A stretch of DNA of 64,000 nucleotides. It comes from Photorhabdus heterorhabditis (GTDB lineage Bacteria; Pseudomonadota; Gammaproteobacteria; Enterobacterales; Enterobacteriaceae). The notes beneath the pieces were generated by a model. That model was given only the letters and a program-made list of their open reading frames with translations. It ran no database searches and was not told the origin of the DNA. Where the stretch lies: the NCBI RefSeq assembly GCF_018448905.1, contig NZ_RCWA01000001.1, positions 186,001 through 250,000 of the forward strand. The letters are read 5' to 3'. The position numbers were made by a program, and so were the translations under genes. Positions 36,478 through 45,743 of the stretch are shown here, in pieces; within the stretch, counting starts at the first letter, position 1; every line of letters starts with the position of its first letter.

Positions 36478-37248
36478 CTAACTCAGTAAGTTATTTAGCT
36501 GTTGTAATATGTTCTGGGTTTGGTTGTGCAGCCGGATAGCATAAAAGCCATAGACCACGGCGAGCAGACCAATACCGCTCCATAAGAGGTGTTTGATAGT
36601 TAGACGCTTACCCAAACGGTAGCGGCTGTCACGCTCGTTGGCATTACTGTGCAGAATGGTTGGTGGTGCTTCGCCTCGCAGCGAGTGTAACTGTTGATGT
36701 AACCGGCGGAATAAACGTTCAAAATCATCACTTTTCTGCGAACTCACTTTGTAGCGACCACGGTAGCCGAGGCAGAAGCAGAGATAGATAAATTCCAGTA
36801 GATGCTGATAGCGTTGAAGTTCACCCATTAAACGCTCCAGTAGCACAAAGACTTTTTCACCACCCCAGGTTTCATTGTGGAATTGCACCAATAGAGATTG
36901 TTGCAGCCAGCCGTTTTGACTATTCCAGCCATGACCCAGTGCAGTTTCATCAATGAAAGTACACAGCATGTAGCGGAAAGAGACAATTGCGCCCGGTTCA
37001 TAACCTTTGGTTTGTAAAAATTGTTCGATTGCCTGGATATCGGTGACGACCTGCTGATAAAGCTGATCCGGTAGCGCCTCATCACCCATGTCTTTTAGAC
37101 GCATGACCATGCCGAGCAACGGTGTTGCGGCATCAATCATCGGGTTTAGGCTTTCTCCGCGCAACGGTAACTGATACTGACGGTGCAAAGTCGTATCAGT
37201 CTCGGCTTGCATCAAAATGGCATTGTCGTTAATGGCTTCGTTCTTCAT
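36478..37248 (-). CDS. tssL: TssL (DotU/IcmH) inner-membrane component
   Basis: 256 residues. Cytoplasmic hook-shaped DotU domain with the typical YMLCTFIDETALGHGW...W segment (about 91-115) and ETWGGEKVF, ending in one C-terminal transmembrane helix (LLWSGIGLLAVVYGFYAI, about 222-240) and a very short periplasmic tail. No peptidoglycan-binding extension. Joins TssK to the TssM-TssJ membrane complex. Confidence 0.96.
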   Translation of the reverse strand: MKNEAINDNAILMQAETDTTLHRQYQLPLRGESLNPMIDAATPLLGMVMRLKDMGDEALPDQLYQQVVTDIQAIEQFLQTKGYEPGAIVSFRYMLCTFIDETALGHGWNSQNGWLQQSLLVQFHNETWGGEKVFVLLERLMGELQRYQHLLEFIYLCFCLGYRGRYKVSSQKSDDFERLFRRLHQQLHSLRGEAPPTILHSNANERDSRYRLGKRLTIKHLLWSGIGLLAVVYGFYAIRLHNQTQNILQQLNNLLS

Positions 37249-38600
37249 TAGTCACTCCCATTTCTGACTGCCCAGAATTGCAGGTCTAATCCGGGGAAAT
37301 CTCCTGAAACATGGAAGGCAATGGAGGTACCTTTGAGAATGTCTTGCCATGCTGCACCTTGCTGATCAAAACGGAAATAGGTGTAGCCGGCGTGATAAGG
37401 CAACTGACGAGGAGCGGCGGGAAGCGGAATCAGTCCTACGCCAGGCAACTGAACGCTGACCATTTCGCGGATTCTTTCCTGAGACGCGATTTTGGTCTGC
37501 TTAACAAACTGACGGAGTAATTGTTCCTGTGGAACTTCGGCGCGGATGGCCAGAATGAAATCCGCTTTGGTCAATACATCGCGATCATGGATATTTGCCA
37601 CCCGAATGCCATTTGACTGAGTTTGTAGTTTAATCGGGATCGCTCGTGGGGTCAGGACAACACCCATTGCTTCGCGGATGGAACGCATGACTTGATGGAA
37701 TGTATCAGTCAGGCTGTCGTGATTATATTCCGGTATATCGCCCACTTGACGGGATGCATGAGTGAAGGTTCTCAGTTCACCGCAGGTTTGGATCAGCTGG
37801 GTGAAAAAGTGTTCGGGATGCAGAATGGTTTGTCTGGCGTAGTGGGTAAACCACGGCTGAATCCGGTTAACTAGCTGGAGCATCATAAATTCCGCAACAT
37901 CCGCTACTCCTTGCTGACCGGGAGAACCAATCCGGTTAGAGAGTGATCTGGCTCGTTCTATCAGTGCTCTATCTACTTCATCCATATAATTTTTGAGTTT
38001 GTTGGAGACATTAATAGATGTACAGGTTGGCACGAAATCTTCATTTAATATGATGGTTCCCGTTGGAAGCTTCTCTATTATCTGGCATAGCGGGAGTACG
38101 GTAAAAGCGCTGAGATCTTCTGAACCCTGTTTCAAAACCGGTGTTAGTTGTGCCAGTATGACCTGACTGACATCTCCACCCTCCGTGTGCAGATCACGGA
38201 TATCATTCACATGTTCGCGGTAGCGCATAGCACCGGCGCTATTGGATTCTGGATGGGAGATTTCATTGAGGGTATCGTTGGTTATTGGCAGTGCCAGATA
38301 GATATCTTTGCTATTGTTCTCGTGAAGATCTATGACATCAAGGGGCTGAGGAGTGACATCCTGATACGGAACGGAGAACACGGTACCATCTGGCATGATA
38401 CCACTGGCTTCGATGATACCGATGCGTCCCAACGCGAGGAGATCTTTGTCAATAATCAGAGAACTGAAGCCGTAACCATAACTGGTGAGGGACGTCAGGC
38501 GGCTGTGTGCCAGATAGTCATTATGTTTTTGTTGTTGTTGAAAGTGTTGTGGCTTGATGAATAATCCTTCGCGCCAAATCACCCGATTTTTGCCTGGCAT
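37248..38600 (-). CDS. tssK: TssK baseplate protein
   Basis: 450 residues, standard. Trimeric adaptor between baseplate (TssFGE) and the TssL/TssM membrane complex. Characteristic start RVIWREGLFIKPQHFQQQ, then YGYGFSSLIIDKDLLALGRI, FMMLQLVNRIQPWFTHYA and a C-terminal SGDFPGLDLQFWAVRN. Start and stop overlap neighbouring genes by a base or two, so it is tightly coupled in the operon. Confidence 0.97.
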   Translation of the reverse strand: MPGKNRVIWREGLFIKPQHFQQQQKHNDYLAHSRLTSLTSYGYGFSSLIIDKDLLALGRIGIIEASGIMPDGTVFSVPYQDVTPQPLDVIDLHENNSKDIYLALPITNDTLNEISHPESNSAGAMRYREHVNDIRDLHTEGGDVSQVILAQLTPVLKQGSEDLSAFTVLPLCQIIEKLPTGTIILNEDFVPTCTSINVSNKLKNYMDEVDRALIERARSLSNRIGSPGQQGVADVAEFMMLQLVNRIQPWFTHYARQTILHPEHFFTQLIQTCGELRTFTHASRQVGDIPEYNHDSLTDTFHQVMRSIREAMGVVLTPRAIPIKLQTQSNGIRVANIHDRDVLTKADFILAIRAEVPQEQLLRQFVKQTKIASQERIREMVSVQLPGVGLIPLPAAPRQLPYHAGYTYFRFDQQGAAWQDILKGTSIAFHVSGDFPGLDLQFWAVRNGSD

Positions 38601-38602
38601 AG

Positions 38603-39160
38603 TTATTGCTCCTCTTTTCTAAGTTCAACTTCGTTCGCTCTGATGTGCACGAGAATGTGGTATTGCTGTCCCGTGTCTTTCACACGGATAACTTTTTTCC
38701 ATTCGGATTGATTGATATCGGCATAGCGAACGATAACGCCAATGTAACGGCTCTTTTTTTCCAGCGGGATGACGGGTAGTGGTTTGTATTGCCCCGGCAA
38801 TAAGGTGTAATCCTGATGGTCGATGTAATTTTTCCCCAACGCTTTATCCAGTTCGTCACTTTTAAGCTGGTCATAATCCGCAGCAAGCAAACGAGAATCT
38901 TCACTGAGATAAATCAGGTGTATTTCAACCGGAGTGGCTTCTCCATTTTTATTGGGGTTGATATCAGGCTCTGCTAGCAAAGTGATCGCTGCGGTGGAAG
39001 GTAAATCCGCAGGTTGACCGACAGGCGTTGATGGGTCCCAGACAACCTGTCCGACTTTCTTCGTTGCCTGCCATGTACTGCTGCAACCGCTTAACATCAG
39101 CGCTGCCAGCAATACAAGCCATATGCCGGACCATGAGGTATTACCACCGGAGCGCTTCAT
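38603..39160 (-). CDS. tssJ: TssJ outer-membrane lipoprotein
   Basis: 185 residues. Lipobox LSGC at about residues 23-26 after a hydrophobic signal (WLVLLAALMLSGC). The mature part is the transthyretin-like TssJ sandwich (NGEATPVEIHLIYLSEDS, LLPGQYKPLPVIPLEKKS, YIGVIVRYADI). Binds the periplasmic tip of TssM. TAATG overlap with the tagH stop. Confidence 0.95.
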   Translation of the reverse strand: MKRSGGNTSWSGIWLVLLAALMLSGCSSTWQATKKVGQVVWDPSTPVGQPADLPSTAAITLLAEPDINPNKNGEATPVEIHLIYLSEDSRLLAADYDQLKSDELDKALGKNYIDHQDYTLLPGQYKPLPVIPLEKKSRYIGVIVRYADINQSEWKKVIRVKDTGQQYHILVHIRANEVELRKEEQ

Positions 39161-40446
39161 TACTGGGTATCCTCTAAACCTTGGCGTAGAGCGCGGTCAT
39201 AAGCTTGTTCATAAACTTCACCAAACAGCTTTTCGAATCCCTGTTGACGGCTGGAAGCCAATTCGCGGTAGTAACTGGAGTACATTTCCCATGCCCAGGC
39301 GGCATCTTTTTCTTGGGTCTCATTACTGCGACGGTATTGGGCAAAACGGCTCAGTAGGTGTTCTGGTGAGAAAGCATCCAGCATCGTGTTCAATGCGGCA
39401 GTGATCGCAATCCGGTTAGCCTGATAGTGCAATTGCAGGTTATGTAGGCTTTCAGCGACGGCTGATGGTGCAGAAAGATGTACCGGGCTTTTCTGATCAG
39501 CGAACATCACTTGCATGGTGGTGTTGTAATCCATATTTAGCCGTAGCGGGTTATCTTCGATGGGACGCAGTTGTTTATCACGCAGACCATGCTGGGCATG
39601 CTGTAGTGCCAGTAAACCTTCAATTGCCGCTTTCATGGTTTTACCCATTTCTTCCAGAAAGTCGTTGGCCTGCTGGCTGTTATGCAAAGGTAATTGTGTG
39701 TTCAATCCTCGCATCAGCGGTGTGATAGCAATATGCTGTTGCTCCATGTCCTGATATTGTTCACTTGAAGGTGAAGAGATACTCGGTAAATCAACAAAAT
39801 CCCGATCCATAGCATTGCCTCTGTTATCTGAGAGGGGAGAGAAAAATAATGGTGCGCGGTAACGGCCTTGTTGCAGGCTTTGGTCTACTTCGTTACTTAT
39901 TGGTGTCTGACTCAGTGTGGTCAGATTTTCACTATCGAGAACCTTAAGTGGGTCGTGGTTTAAATCGTGGTTTATCGTTGGTGCCAGAGAATGATGTTCT
40001 GTAAAAGCGTTATCCTGGACGGGAGTTTTTTCCATCATAGCGTCCAATGGATTGCTATAGCTGGAGACCAGTGATTCTGGTGACACCATCATTGGATCAA
40101 TCCGATCTGCGTCGGAAAAACTGATATGGCTTTTAATCACCAGCTTACCGACGGTAATTTCATCCGCTTGTTGCAGTCGGATTAGGCCGGCATTGGCGGT
40201 TAGAGGTGATTTATTCACAAACAGAGGGCCGGCGATCATTTGCAGGCAGAATGCGCCATCACGCCACTGAATAGTAAATTGTGACGGATTGATATTGCCC
40301 TGCTGATCCTGAACTGACCACAGGTGGCTTTCGCTGCTACCGACAGTGCCGCCTTGAATGGAGAACAAGCAACTGGCAGATTTACCGCTTTCCAGTTGAT
40401 CGCTGTTGAGCACTCGTAATGAAAGGGTTGGTTGTTGTTTTTCCAT
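39160..40446 (-). CDS. tagH: TagH, FHA-domain T6SS protein (VasC/Fha)
   Basis: 428 residues. N-terminal FHA fold (about 7-100; RVLNSDQLESGKSASCLFS, GTVGSSESHLW, FVNKSPL) followed by a low-complexity linker and a C-terminal Fha-type region (about 270-425; LRLNMDYNTTMQVMFADQK, EHLLSRFAQYRR, YERALRQG-like end). Its Arg/Ser phosphothreonine-binding residues are only partly recognisable. No PpkA or PppA kinase/phosphatase gene is in the window, so threonine phosphorylation control is unsupported. Confidence 0.9.
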   Translation of the reverse strand: MEKQQPTLSLRVLNSDQLESGKSASCLFSIQGGTVGSSESHLWSVQDQQGNINPSQFTIQWRDGAFCLQMIAGPLFVNKSPLTANAGLIRLQQADEITVGKLVIKSHISFSDADRIDPMMVSPESLVSSYSNPLDAMMEKTPVQDNAFTEHHSLAPTINHDLNHDPLKVLDSENLTTLSQTPISNEVDQSLQQGRYRAPLFFSPLSDNRGNAMDRDFVDLPSISSPSSEQYQDMEQQHIAITPLMRGLNTQLPLHNSQQANDFLEEMGKTMKAAIEGLLALQHAQHGLRDKQLRPIEDNPLRLNMDYNTTMQVMFADQKSPVHLSAPSAVAESLHNLQLHYQANRIAITAALNTMLDAFSPEHLLSRFAQYRRSNETQEKDAAWAWEMYSSYYRELASSRQQGFEKLFGEVYEQAYDRALRQGLEDTQ

Positions 40447-40452
40447 AATTCT

Positions 40453-41466
40453 TTATCTGCCAACTGAAATTGTGATAAAGGGTTTCTTTTCCGGTTTGCC
40501 GAGAAAACTGGTCCACCCCAGGTTATTGTTTTGCTTCGTGCCAAGTACCATGCCGTCAGCTTGGTTTTCGGCCAGTCCAAGGCGTAGATCCCAGGCCAAT
40601 TGATCGCGTAGGACAAAACAGATAAACATCACCAGTGGTAGAAAATTCTTGCCATCCGGGAGAAATGATAGAAAGTGTTCACGAGAGAGGTTATTGATGC
40701 ATAACAGGAATTTACCGTTGCAACCCTTCACCCATGAACCGAGACAAAAGTTTCCCCCCAGCACTGACTGTTGAATTTTTTTCTGACCATTTATTTTCAG
40801 TATTCCACCCAAGCGGTTTTGTTGTGATGGAACGATAGCGACTTTCCTGATTTGCCAGCTATGTACCGTGACATCCGATAGATCAAAGCAGTGTGAGACT
40901 AGGCTGGATATCACTTCCGGCGATCGACCAGGGCTAGCTAACAGACCGGCATAGGCTAACATTTTGCTGTGATTAATCTGCAAGTGAGCGCGGTTCACAT
41001 CACTGCCAAGCCCTACCAGCGCAAACATACGTTGAGAAAAATCATCCAGTCCGTTCTTGTCAAAACAGATGTAATAGCGATATTTCCGCCAGATTTGATG
41101 CAGAATGACGATTGAACGGTGGTTGAAAATATTCAAAAAGTCAGTCAGTCGGTTTTCGTCCTGAGCTTCTTCCCATGCCAACGAATCAAGGTAGTAGCCA
41201 GGCATAGGAGACTGGCTGCCGTGTAATCCAAGAAAGGAGACTTTCACCTGAAAACGGCCTTGCTCGGTACGGTTCACAGAGACAACGTCTCTGGTTGGAA
41301 AAGCCAGACTTGCACTGGACTTGAAACGAATTGATTCTCGGTCAGGGCGATTGGTTTGACCTGTTTTTTCCCACGCTACCGCCAATTGGTTAAGTAACTC
41401 AACCAATTGGTAAAAGTTATATTTTGATAAATCTGGTGCCAGATTATCGGATGAGTTTTTATCCAT
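40453..41466 (-). CDS. tssG: TssG baseplate protein
   Basis: 337 residues from ATG 41466, which overlaps the tssF stop as TAATG; an in-frame ATG 45 bases upstream is unlikely. Typical opening MDKNSSDNLAPDLSKYNFYQ, then IRFKSSASLAFPTRDVVSV, FLGLHGSQSPMPGYYLD, the NIFNHR motif and a C-terminal LGWTSFLG. Forms the baseplate wedge with two TssF copies. Confidence 0.95.
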   Translation of the reverse strand: MDKNSSDNLAPDLSKYNFYQLVELLNQLAVAWEKTGQTNRPDRESIRFKSSASLAFPTRDVVSVNRTEQGRFQVKVSFLGLHGSQSPMPGYYLDSLAWEEAQDENRLTDFLNIFNHRSIVILHQIWRKYRYYICFDKNGLDDFSQRMFALVGLGSDVNRAHLQINHSKMLAYAGLLASPGRSPEVISSLVSHCFDLSDVTVHSWQIRKVAIVPSQQNRLGGILKINGQKKIQQSVLGGNFCLGSWVKGCNGKFLLCINNLSREHFLSFLPDGKNFLPLVMFICFVLRDQLAWDLRLGLAENQADGMVLGTKQNNNLGWTSFLGKPEKKPFITISVGR

Positions 41467-43295
41467 TACATCAACGCGTGTTGACCTATCTGTTCCGGCC
41501 ATTGATAGCATTCCTGATTATCTAAATTGATCACCTTCAATATGTGGAAGGAGTTGATGCTGGCATATAATGCAAAGAAGCGTGACAGTATGGTACTGAA
41601 TAGATAGAGCTCACCTTCAGAGCTGAAAGCTTGTTGCCGGATATACAATGTTGATTCTAGTCCACGCACTGGAAGCCCTTTTAACAGGCGGTCTATTGGT
41701 TGAGTTTCAATCCGTTCAATCGCGTCTAGCCGTTTTTGTGATGACCGTGATGATTGTCGATTATGTCTGCTGGGGAGATCATAGGTCCTTAGTACCTGCT
41801 TTAGTGCATCTTTATCCAGCAATGTCATATAATTCAGCGACATATTGGAAAGAAGGGACCAGTGAAACTTGCCGCTCATTAATGGATAAAGTGGAACTGA
41901 TGGCCGGGTTATGTTGCGGAATGTTGCAAATGATGGACTGCCCAGTGACGGGAAATTAATGTCACCCACCCGTAGTTGCAGTGGCAACTCACGGTTGGTA
42001 CAGGTCAGTCTGACAGAGACATTTTCATTATTTAACAGAAGCTGGGACTCATCGCCACGGACAAAAGAGATATAGTGTTCAAGCCCTTTGCGGAAAGGGG
42101 ATTCTTTGAGCCTGATACGGAAATAACGGGTATTGAGTTCACTTTCATGTTCGATTTGATGATGAAAACTTTCAAAGGGTACATAACTCCGTTCACTACC
42201 TTTGGTGCGGTTGGGTGTGCCATCGGCATTGAGTAGCCAACTTTCCACTTTATCAACGGAGAAAATATCGTAACGATCAGGATGACTATAGCTAGCCCTC
42301 AATGGGTATTCAGCTTGGCTGTTATCTAATCGAATCGCTTCGCTATCCATTGGGAACAGGTTGATTGCGGGAACACAATGCAGTCGAAAAGTATCTTGGC
42401 GGATTTTAATTTCTGGCGGGAGTGCCTCCGAGAAATAGAGATTCAGCGTGAAATCGCTGGCTTTAAGATCTGCGGGTAATTTAGGGAAACCGGTGACATC
42501 AAAAAACAGGAAACCTTCAGAAAAGCAGAAATACTCCTGCAAGATGCGATAACCCATGTAGGCGTTTTTGGGGTAAGGCAGCAGAGCATCTTCCCGATTA
42601 AAACCAACTGGAACGAAATCAAAATCTGGCAATGGAATGGTGATATCGCCTACGACGAGCTTTGCGTCTTCAAGGTAGTAACTGAGCCAGAAATAGAGTT
42701 GTGTACTGCTGTAGTTATCACCGCTCAGATAAAAACGTAACTTATCAAGTTGTAATTCCTGTAAGTTGAGTGCTGTCTTTGAGGTAAAATTCAAACCGAT
42801 GACACCTTGTTCATTACTGTTATTGACAGAAATGTCTTGGATTGACACCGGGAACAGCCAGACATCACGGCATAAAGTAAAAGTACAGCGGTTGTCTATC
42901 TCTGTTTTTTTCGGATCGGTGTTATTTGAGTAAATATCATCGTCATCATCTGCCAGCGGGTGGCTCTTGATTTGAACTCCGCGTTTAACTTGTGTGGCTT
43001 TTGTGACGACACTTTCATCGGGTGTGTACTGGATAATTGTCATGCTGGGTGTTGGCCGTAGATAATTTGGCCATAGCATGTGCAGTAATCCGTGGGTCAG
43101 CTCAGGGAACTGATCATCAATTTTTGCTCGTAAGTTACCGGCAAGAAATGCAAATCCTTCCAGCAGGCGCTCAACATCCGGGTCAGAGCCTTGTTCAGAC
43201 AAAAATGAAGCGAGATGAGGATGTTCAACTGCGGCTTCCCGCCCCAGTTGCCTTAGGTAATCCAATTCTTCTCTGAAGTATTTTTCAAGTGACAT
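41466..43295 (-). CDS. tssF: TssF baseplate protein
   Basis: 609 residues when started at ATG 43295 (MSLEKYFREELDYLRQLGRE), one base after the tssE stop; the 32 codons upstream overlap tssE and are not family-like. Contains HLASFLSEQGSDPDVERLLE, FAFLAGNLRAKIDDQFPELT, MLWPNYLRPTPSM, and late GTEV-like segments. Main wedge protein of the baseplate. Confidence 0.96.
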   Translation of the reverse strand: MSLEKYFREELDYLRQLGREAAVEHPHLASFLSEQGSDPDVERLLEGFAFLAGNLRAKIDDQFPELTHGLLHMLWPNYLRPTPSMTIIQYTPDESVVTKATQVKRGVQIKSHPLADDDDDIYSNNTDPKKTEIDNRCTFTLCRDVWLFPVSIQDISVNNSNEQGVIGLNFTSKTALNLQELQLDKLRFYLSGDNYSSTQLYFWLSYYLEDAKLVVGDITIPLPDFDFVPVGFNREDALLPYPKNAYMGYRILQEYFCFSEGFLFFDVTGFPKLPADLKASDFTLNLYFSEALPPEIKIRQDTFRLHCVPAINLFPMDSEAIRLDNSQAEYPLRASYSHPDRYDIFSVDKVESWLLNADGTPNRTKGSERSYVPFESFHHQIEHESELNTRYFRIRLKESPFRKGLEHYISFVRGDESQLLLNNENVSVRLTCTNRELPLQLRVGDINFPSLGSPSFATFRNITRPSVPLYPLMSGKFHWSLLSNMSLNYMTLLDKDALKQVLRTYDLPSRHNRQSSRSSQKRLDAIERIETQPIDRLLKGLPVRGLESTLYIRQQAFSSEGELYLFSTILSRFFALYASINSFHILKVINLDNQECYQWPEQIGQHALM

Positions 43296-43296
43296 T

Positions 43297-43737
43297 TTAT
43301 TGAGTCCGCTCCAGGCAATAGCGCCGGTTGTTATCCAATTGAATGTTAAATTCAACGACGTCATGAATATCATCCAGGGATACCTGGGCATTGATGTGAA
43401 AACTCAACAGCAATGGGTCACTGTCATCATGGATTGCGCTGACAGAAACTGACGATATTCTTGGTTCATAATTTATGATGCAGTGCTCTATTGCCTGCTC
43501 AATACTCTGTTTAAAGTCAGTTGCAGTGGTTGTGGCATCATTGAGATCAATAACGCCGAGATCAACCGCACTCTGACAAGCACCCGGATGGGTATTGAGA
43601 ACATTATTCAGGTGCCGTCTTATGGAGTTGAGCAGCTCACGCATTCTTGACTGACGGGAAGAACCGGAGTTCTTCCCCTGAATACGCTCAAACAAGCTGG
43701 CAGAGCCCTCTCTATTCCAACTGTACAGCGCAGCCAT
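43297..43737 (-). CDS. tssE: TssE, gp25-like baseplate protein
   Basis: 146 residues. Initiates sheath assembly on the baseplate. Family pattern: SLFERIQGKNSG at the N-terminus, RRHLNNVLNTHPG, AVDLGVIDLND, then the gp25 segment NYEPRISSVSV and FNIQLDN at the end. The usual length is around 140-170. Confidence 0.95.
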   Translation of the reverse strand: MAALYSWNREGSASLFERIQGKNSGSSRQSRMRELLNSIRRHLNNVLNTHPGACQSAVDLGVIDLNDATTTATDFKQSIEQAIEHCIINYEPRISSVSVSAIHDDSDPLLLSFHINAQVSLDDIHDVVEFNIQLDNNRRYCLERTQ

Positions 43738-43743
43738 GACTGA

Positions 43744-45222
43744 TTATTCCTTATCCAAACGTCCTACCAGTGACAATTCAAAGCTAGCACCCATGTATTT
43801 GAAATGAGGGCGAACTTGCATTGCCACCTGATACCAACCTGGATCTCCTTCTACATCCAAAACCTGAATTTGGGCAGAACGTAGAGGACGACGGCTACGG
43901 ACATCTGTTGGTGGGTTTTCTTGATCGGCGATGTACTGTTTCAGCCATGTATTTAGTTCACGTTCCAGATCCTGACGCTCCTTCCAGGAACCAATTTGCT
44001 CGCGCTGCAATACTTTGATGTAGTGTGCAAGGCGGTTGATAATGAACATATATGGTAGTTGAGTACCCAATTTGTAGTTGGTTTCAGCCATTTTCCCTTC
44101 GCGGGTATTAGGGAACACTTTTGGCTTCTGAACTGAGTTGGCAGAGAAGAAGGCCGCATTGTCACTACCCTTACGCATCGTCAGGGTGATAAAACCTTCT
44201 TCCGCCAATTCGAATTCACGGCGATCAGTAATTAAAACTTCTGTTGGGATCTTGGCCTGGATTTGCCCCATTGCTTCGAACAGGTGAACCGGTAGATCGC
44301 TGACAGTACCACCGCTTTGTGGGCCGATAATGTTTGGACACCAGCGATATTTGGCGAAGCTGTCAGTCAGGCAGGTTGCCAGTAGATAAGCGGTATTGCC
44401 CCACAGGAAATGCTCGTGATCTTTGCTGACATCTTCTTGGTAGTTAAAGTTTTTAATTGGGTTTTCGATTGTTGAATATGGCAGACGTAACAGGAAGCGC
44501 GGTGTTGTCAGACCGAGATAACGTGAATCTTCAGATTCGCGCAGTGCACGCCATTTGGTGTGTGCTGGGCCTTCGAAAACGGATTTCAGATCTTTGATCG
44601 CGGGTAGTTCTGTAAAGCTGCTGATGCCAAAGAAATCAGGTGCAACGGAAGAGAGGAATGGCGCGTGAGCCATTGCGCCAACCGCACTGACGTATTGCAT
44701 TAGTTTGATATCAGGTGAACTATTACCAAAGGCGTAGTTACCGATGACTGCGGCAACTGGCTCACCACCAAACTGACCATAACCTGTTGAGTAAACATGT
44801 TTATATAAGCCTGATTGGATGATTTCTGGAGAGAACTCAAAATCTTCCAGTAATTCTTCTTTGGTAGCATGGATGATATTGATCTTAATGTTTTCACGGA
44901 AATCCGTACGATCAACCAATAACTTCAGTGAACGCCATGATGATTCCAGTTCTTGGAATTCTTTGGCGTGCATGATTTCATCTACCTGAGTGCTGAGCGT
45001 TTTATCAAGCTCCACAATCATTCTGTCAACGACAAGCTTGTTGATAGGTTCTTCGTTAGTGCCTGTATCCAAAATGCTGCTGATAAAAGCGGCAACACCT
45101 TGTTTTGCAATATGGTAGCCGTCATTTTCTGGCGTCATTCTTGCTTGAGACATGATTTCGTCAAGCAAAGAGGTGGCGGCCCCTGGGGCTAATGTTGTAC
45201 TGCTCTCTTCATGCAAGGACAT
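43744..45222 (-). CDS. tssC: TssC (VipB) large sheath protein
   Basis: 492 residues. Forms with TssB the contractile sheath. Conserved blocks: VDRMIVELDKTLSTQVDEI, FQELESSWRSLKLLVDRTDF, YGQFGGEPVAAVIGNYAFG, FLLRLPYSTIENPIKNFNYQ, and a C-terminal NTWLKQYIADQENP then PGWYQVAMQVRPHFKYMGAS, all typical. AAAAGGAGTTTT precedes the ATG. Confidence 0.97.
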   Translation of the reverse strand: MSLHEESSTTLAPGAATSLLDEIMSQARMTPENDGYHIAKQGVAAFISSILDTGTNEEPINKLVVDRMIVELDKTLSTQVDEIMHAKEFQELESSWRSLKLLVDRTDFRENIKINIIHATKEELLEDFEFSPEIIQSGLYKHVYSTGYGQFGGEPVAAVIGNYAFGNSSPDIKLMQYVSAVGAMAHAPFLSSVAPDFFGISSFTELPAIKDLKSVFEGPAHTKWRALRESEDSRYLGLTTPRFLLRLPYSTIENPIKNFNYQEDVSKDHEHFLWGNTAYLLATCLTDSFAKYRWCPNIIGPQSGGTVSDLPVHLFEAMGQIQAKIPTEVLITDRREFELAEEGFITLTMRKGSDNAAFFSANSVQKPKVFPNTREGKMAETNYKLGTQLPYMFIINRLAHYIKVLQREQIGSWKERQDLERELNTWLKQYIADQENPPTDVRSRRPLRSAQIQVLDVEGDPGWYQVAMQVRPHFKYMGASFELSLVGRLDKE

Positions 45223-45245
45223 GTTAAAAACTCCTTTTTAGCCAA

Positions 45246-45743
45246 TTACTTTTGGTTGACGATTTCAAGTTCTTTTAGAAGTTGTTCCCGAACCTTTTCA
45301 TCACCCAGTAATTCCTGTAAACGGGTGCGGAATGCCGGAATATTGCCCAGTGGCCCTTTTAAGGCGACAAGAGCTTCACGCAGTTCTAAAAGCTTATTTA
45401 ATTCAGGAACTTTCTTCGCCACGTTATCGGGTGAGAAATCATTCAATGATTTTATTTCTAAGTTAACTGGCAGGTCATCCCCACTATTATCATTGAGACG
45501 GTTAGGGACGCTGAATGTTAAGTTGATATTTGCTTCATTCATCACGGCATTAAAGTTATTTTTGTGTACAGAAACAGCTTGCCGCTCTTCAATTGGCGTG
45601 TCTTCTTTTGTTCCTTTCAGATCACCGACAATAAGTAGATTAAGTGGTAATTCAATTTCGGCGACTTGATCGCCAGTATTCGGAACATACTTGATATTAA
45701 TCCTTTCCTTTGGCGCTACACTACCTGGGCTATTTTTACTCAT
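45246..45743 (-). CDS. tssB: TssB (VipA) small sheath protein
   Basis: 165 residues from ATG 45743 (MSKNSPGSVAPKERINIKY); AAGGA lies 8 bases before it, while the upstream ATG at 45767 lacks a ribosome site. Family blocks: YVPNTGDQVAEIELPLNLL, GDLKG, IKSLNDFSPDNVAKKVPEL and LREALVALKGPLGNIPAFR. First gene of the long minus-strand T6SS operon. Confidence 0.96.
   Translation of the reverse strand: MSKNSPGSVAPKERINIKYVPNTGDQVAEIELPLNLLIVGDLKGTKEDTPIEERQAVSVHKNNFNAVMNEANINLTFSVPNRLNDNSGDDLPVNLEIKSLNDFSPDNVAKKVPELNKLLELREALVALKGPLGNIPAFRTRLQELLGDEKVREQLLKELEIVNQK

Noticed and set aside
43296-43391. 32-codon N-terminal extension of TssF
   Set aside because: Overlaps tssE out of frame; the family start MSLEKYFREELDYL follows at 43295.
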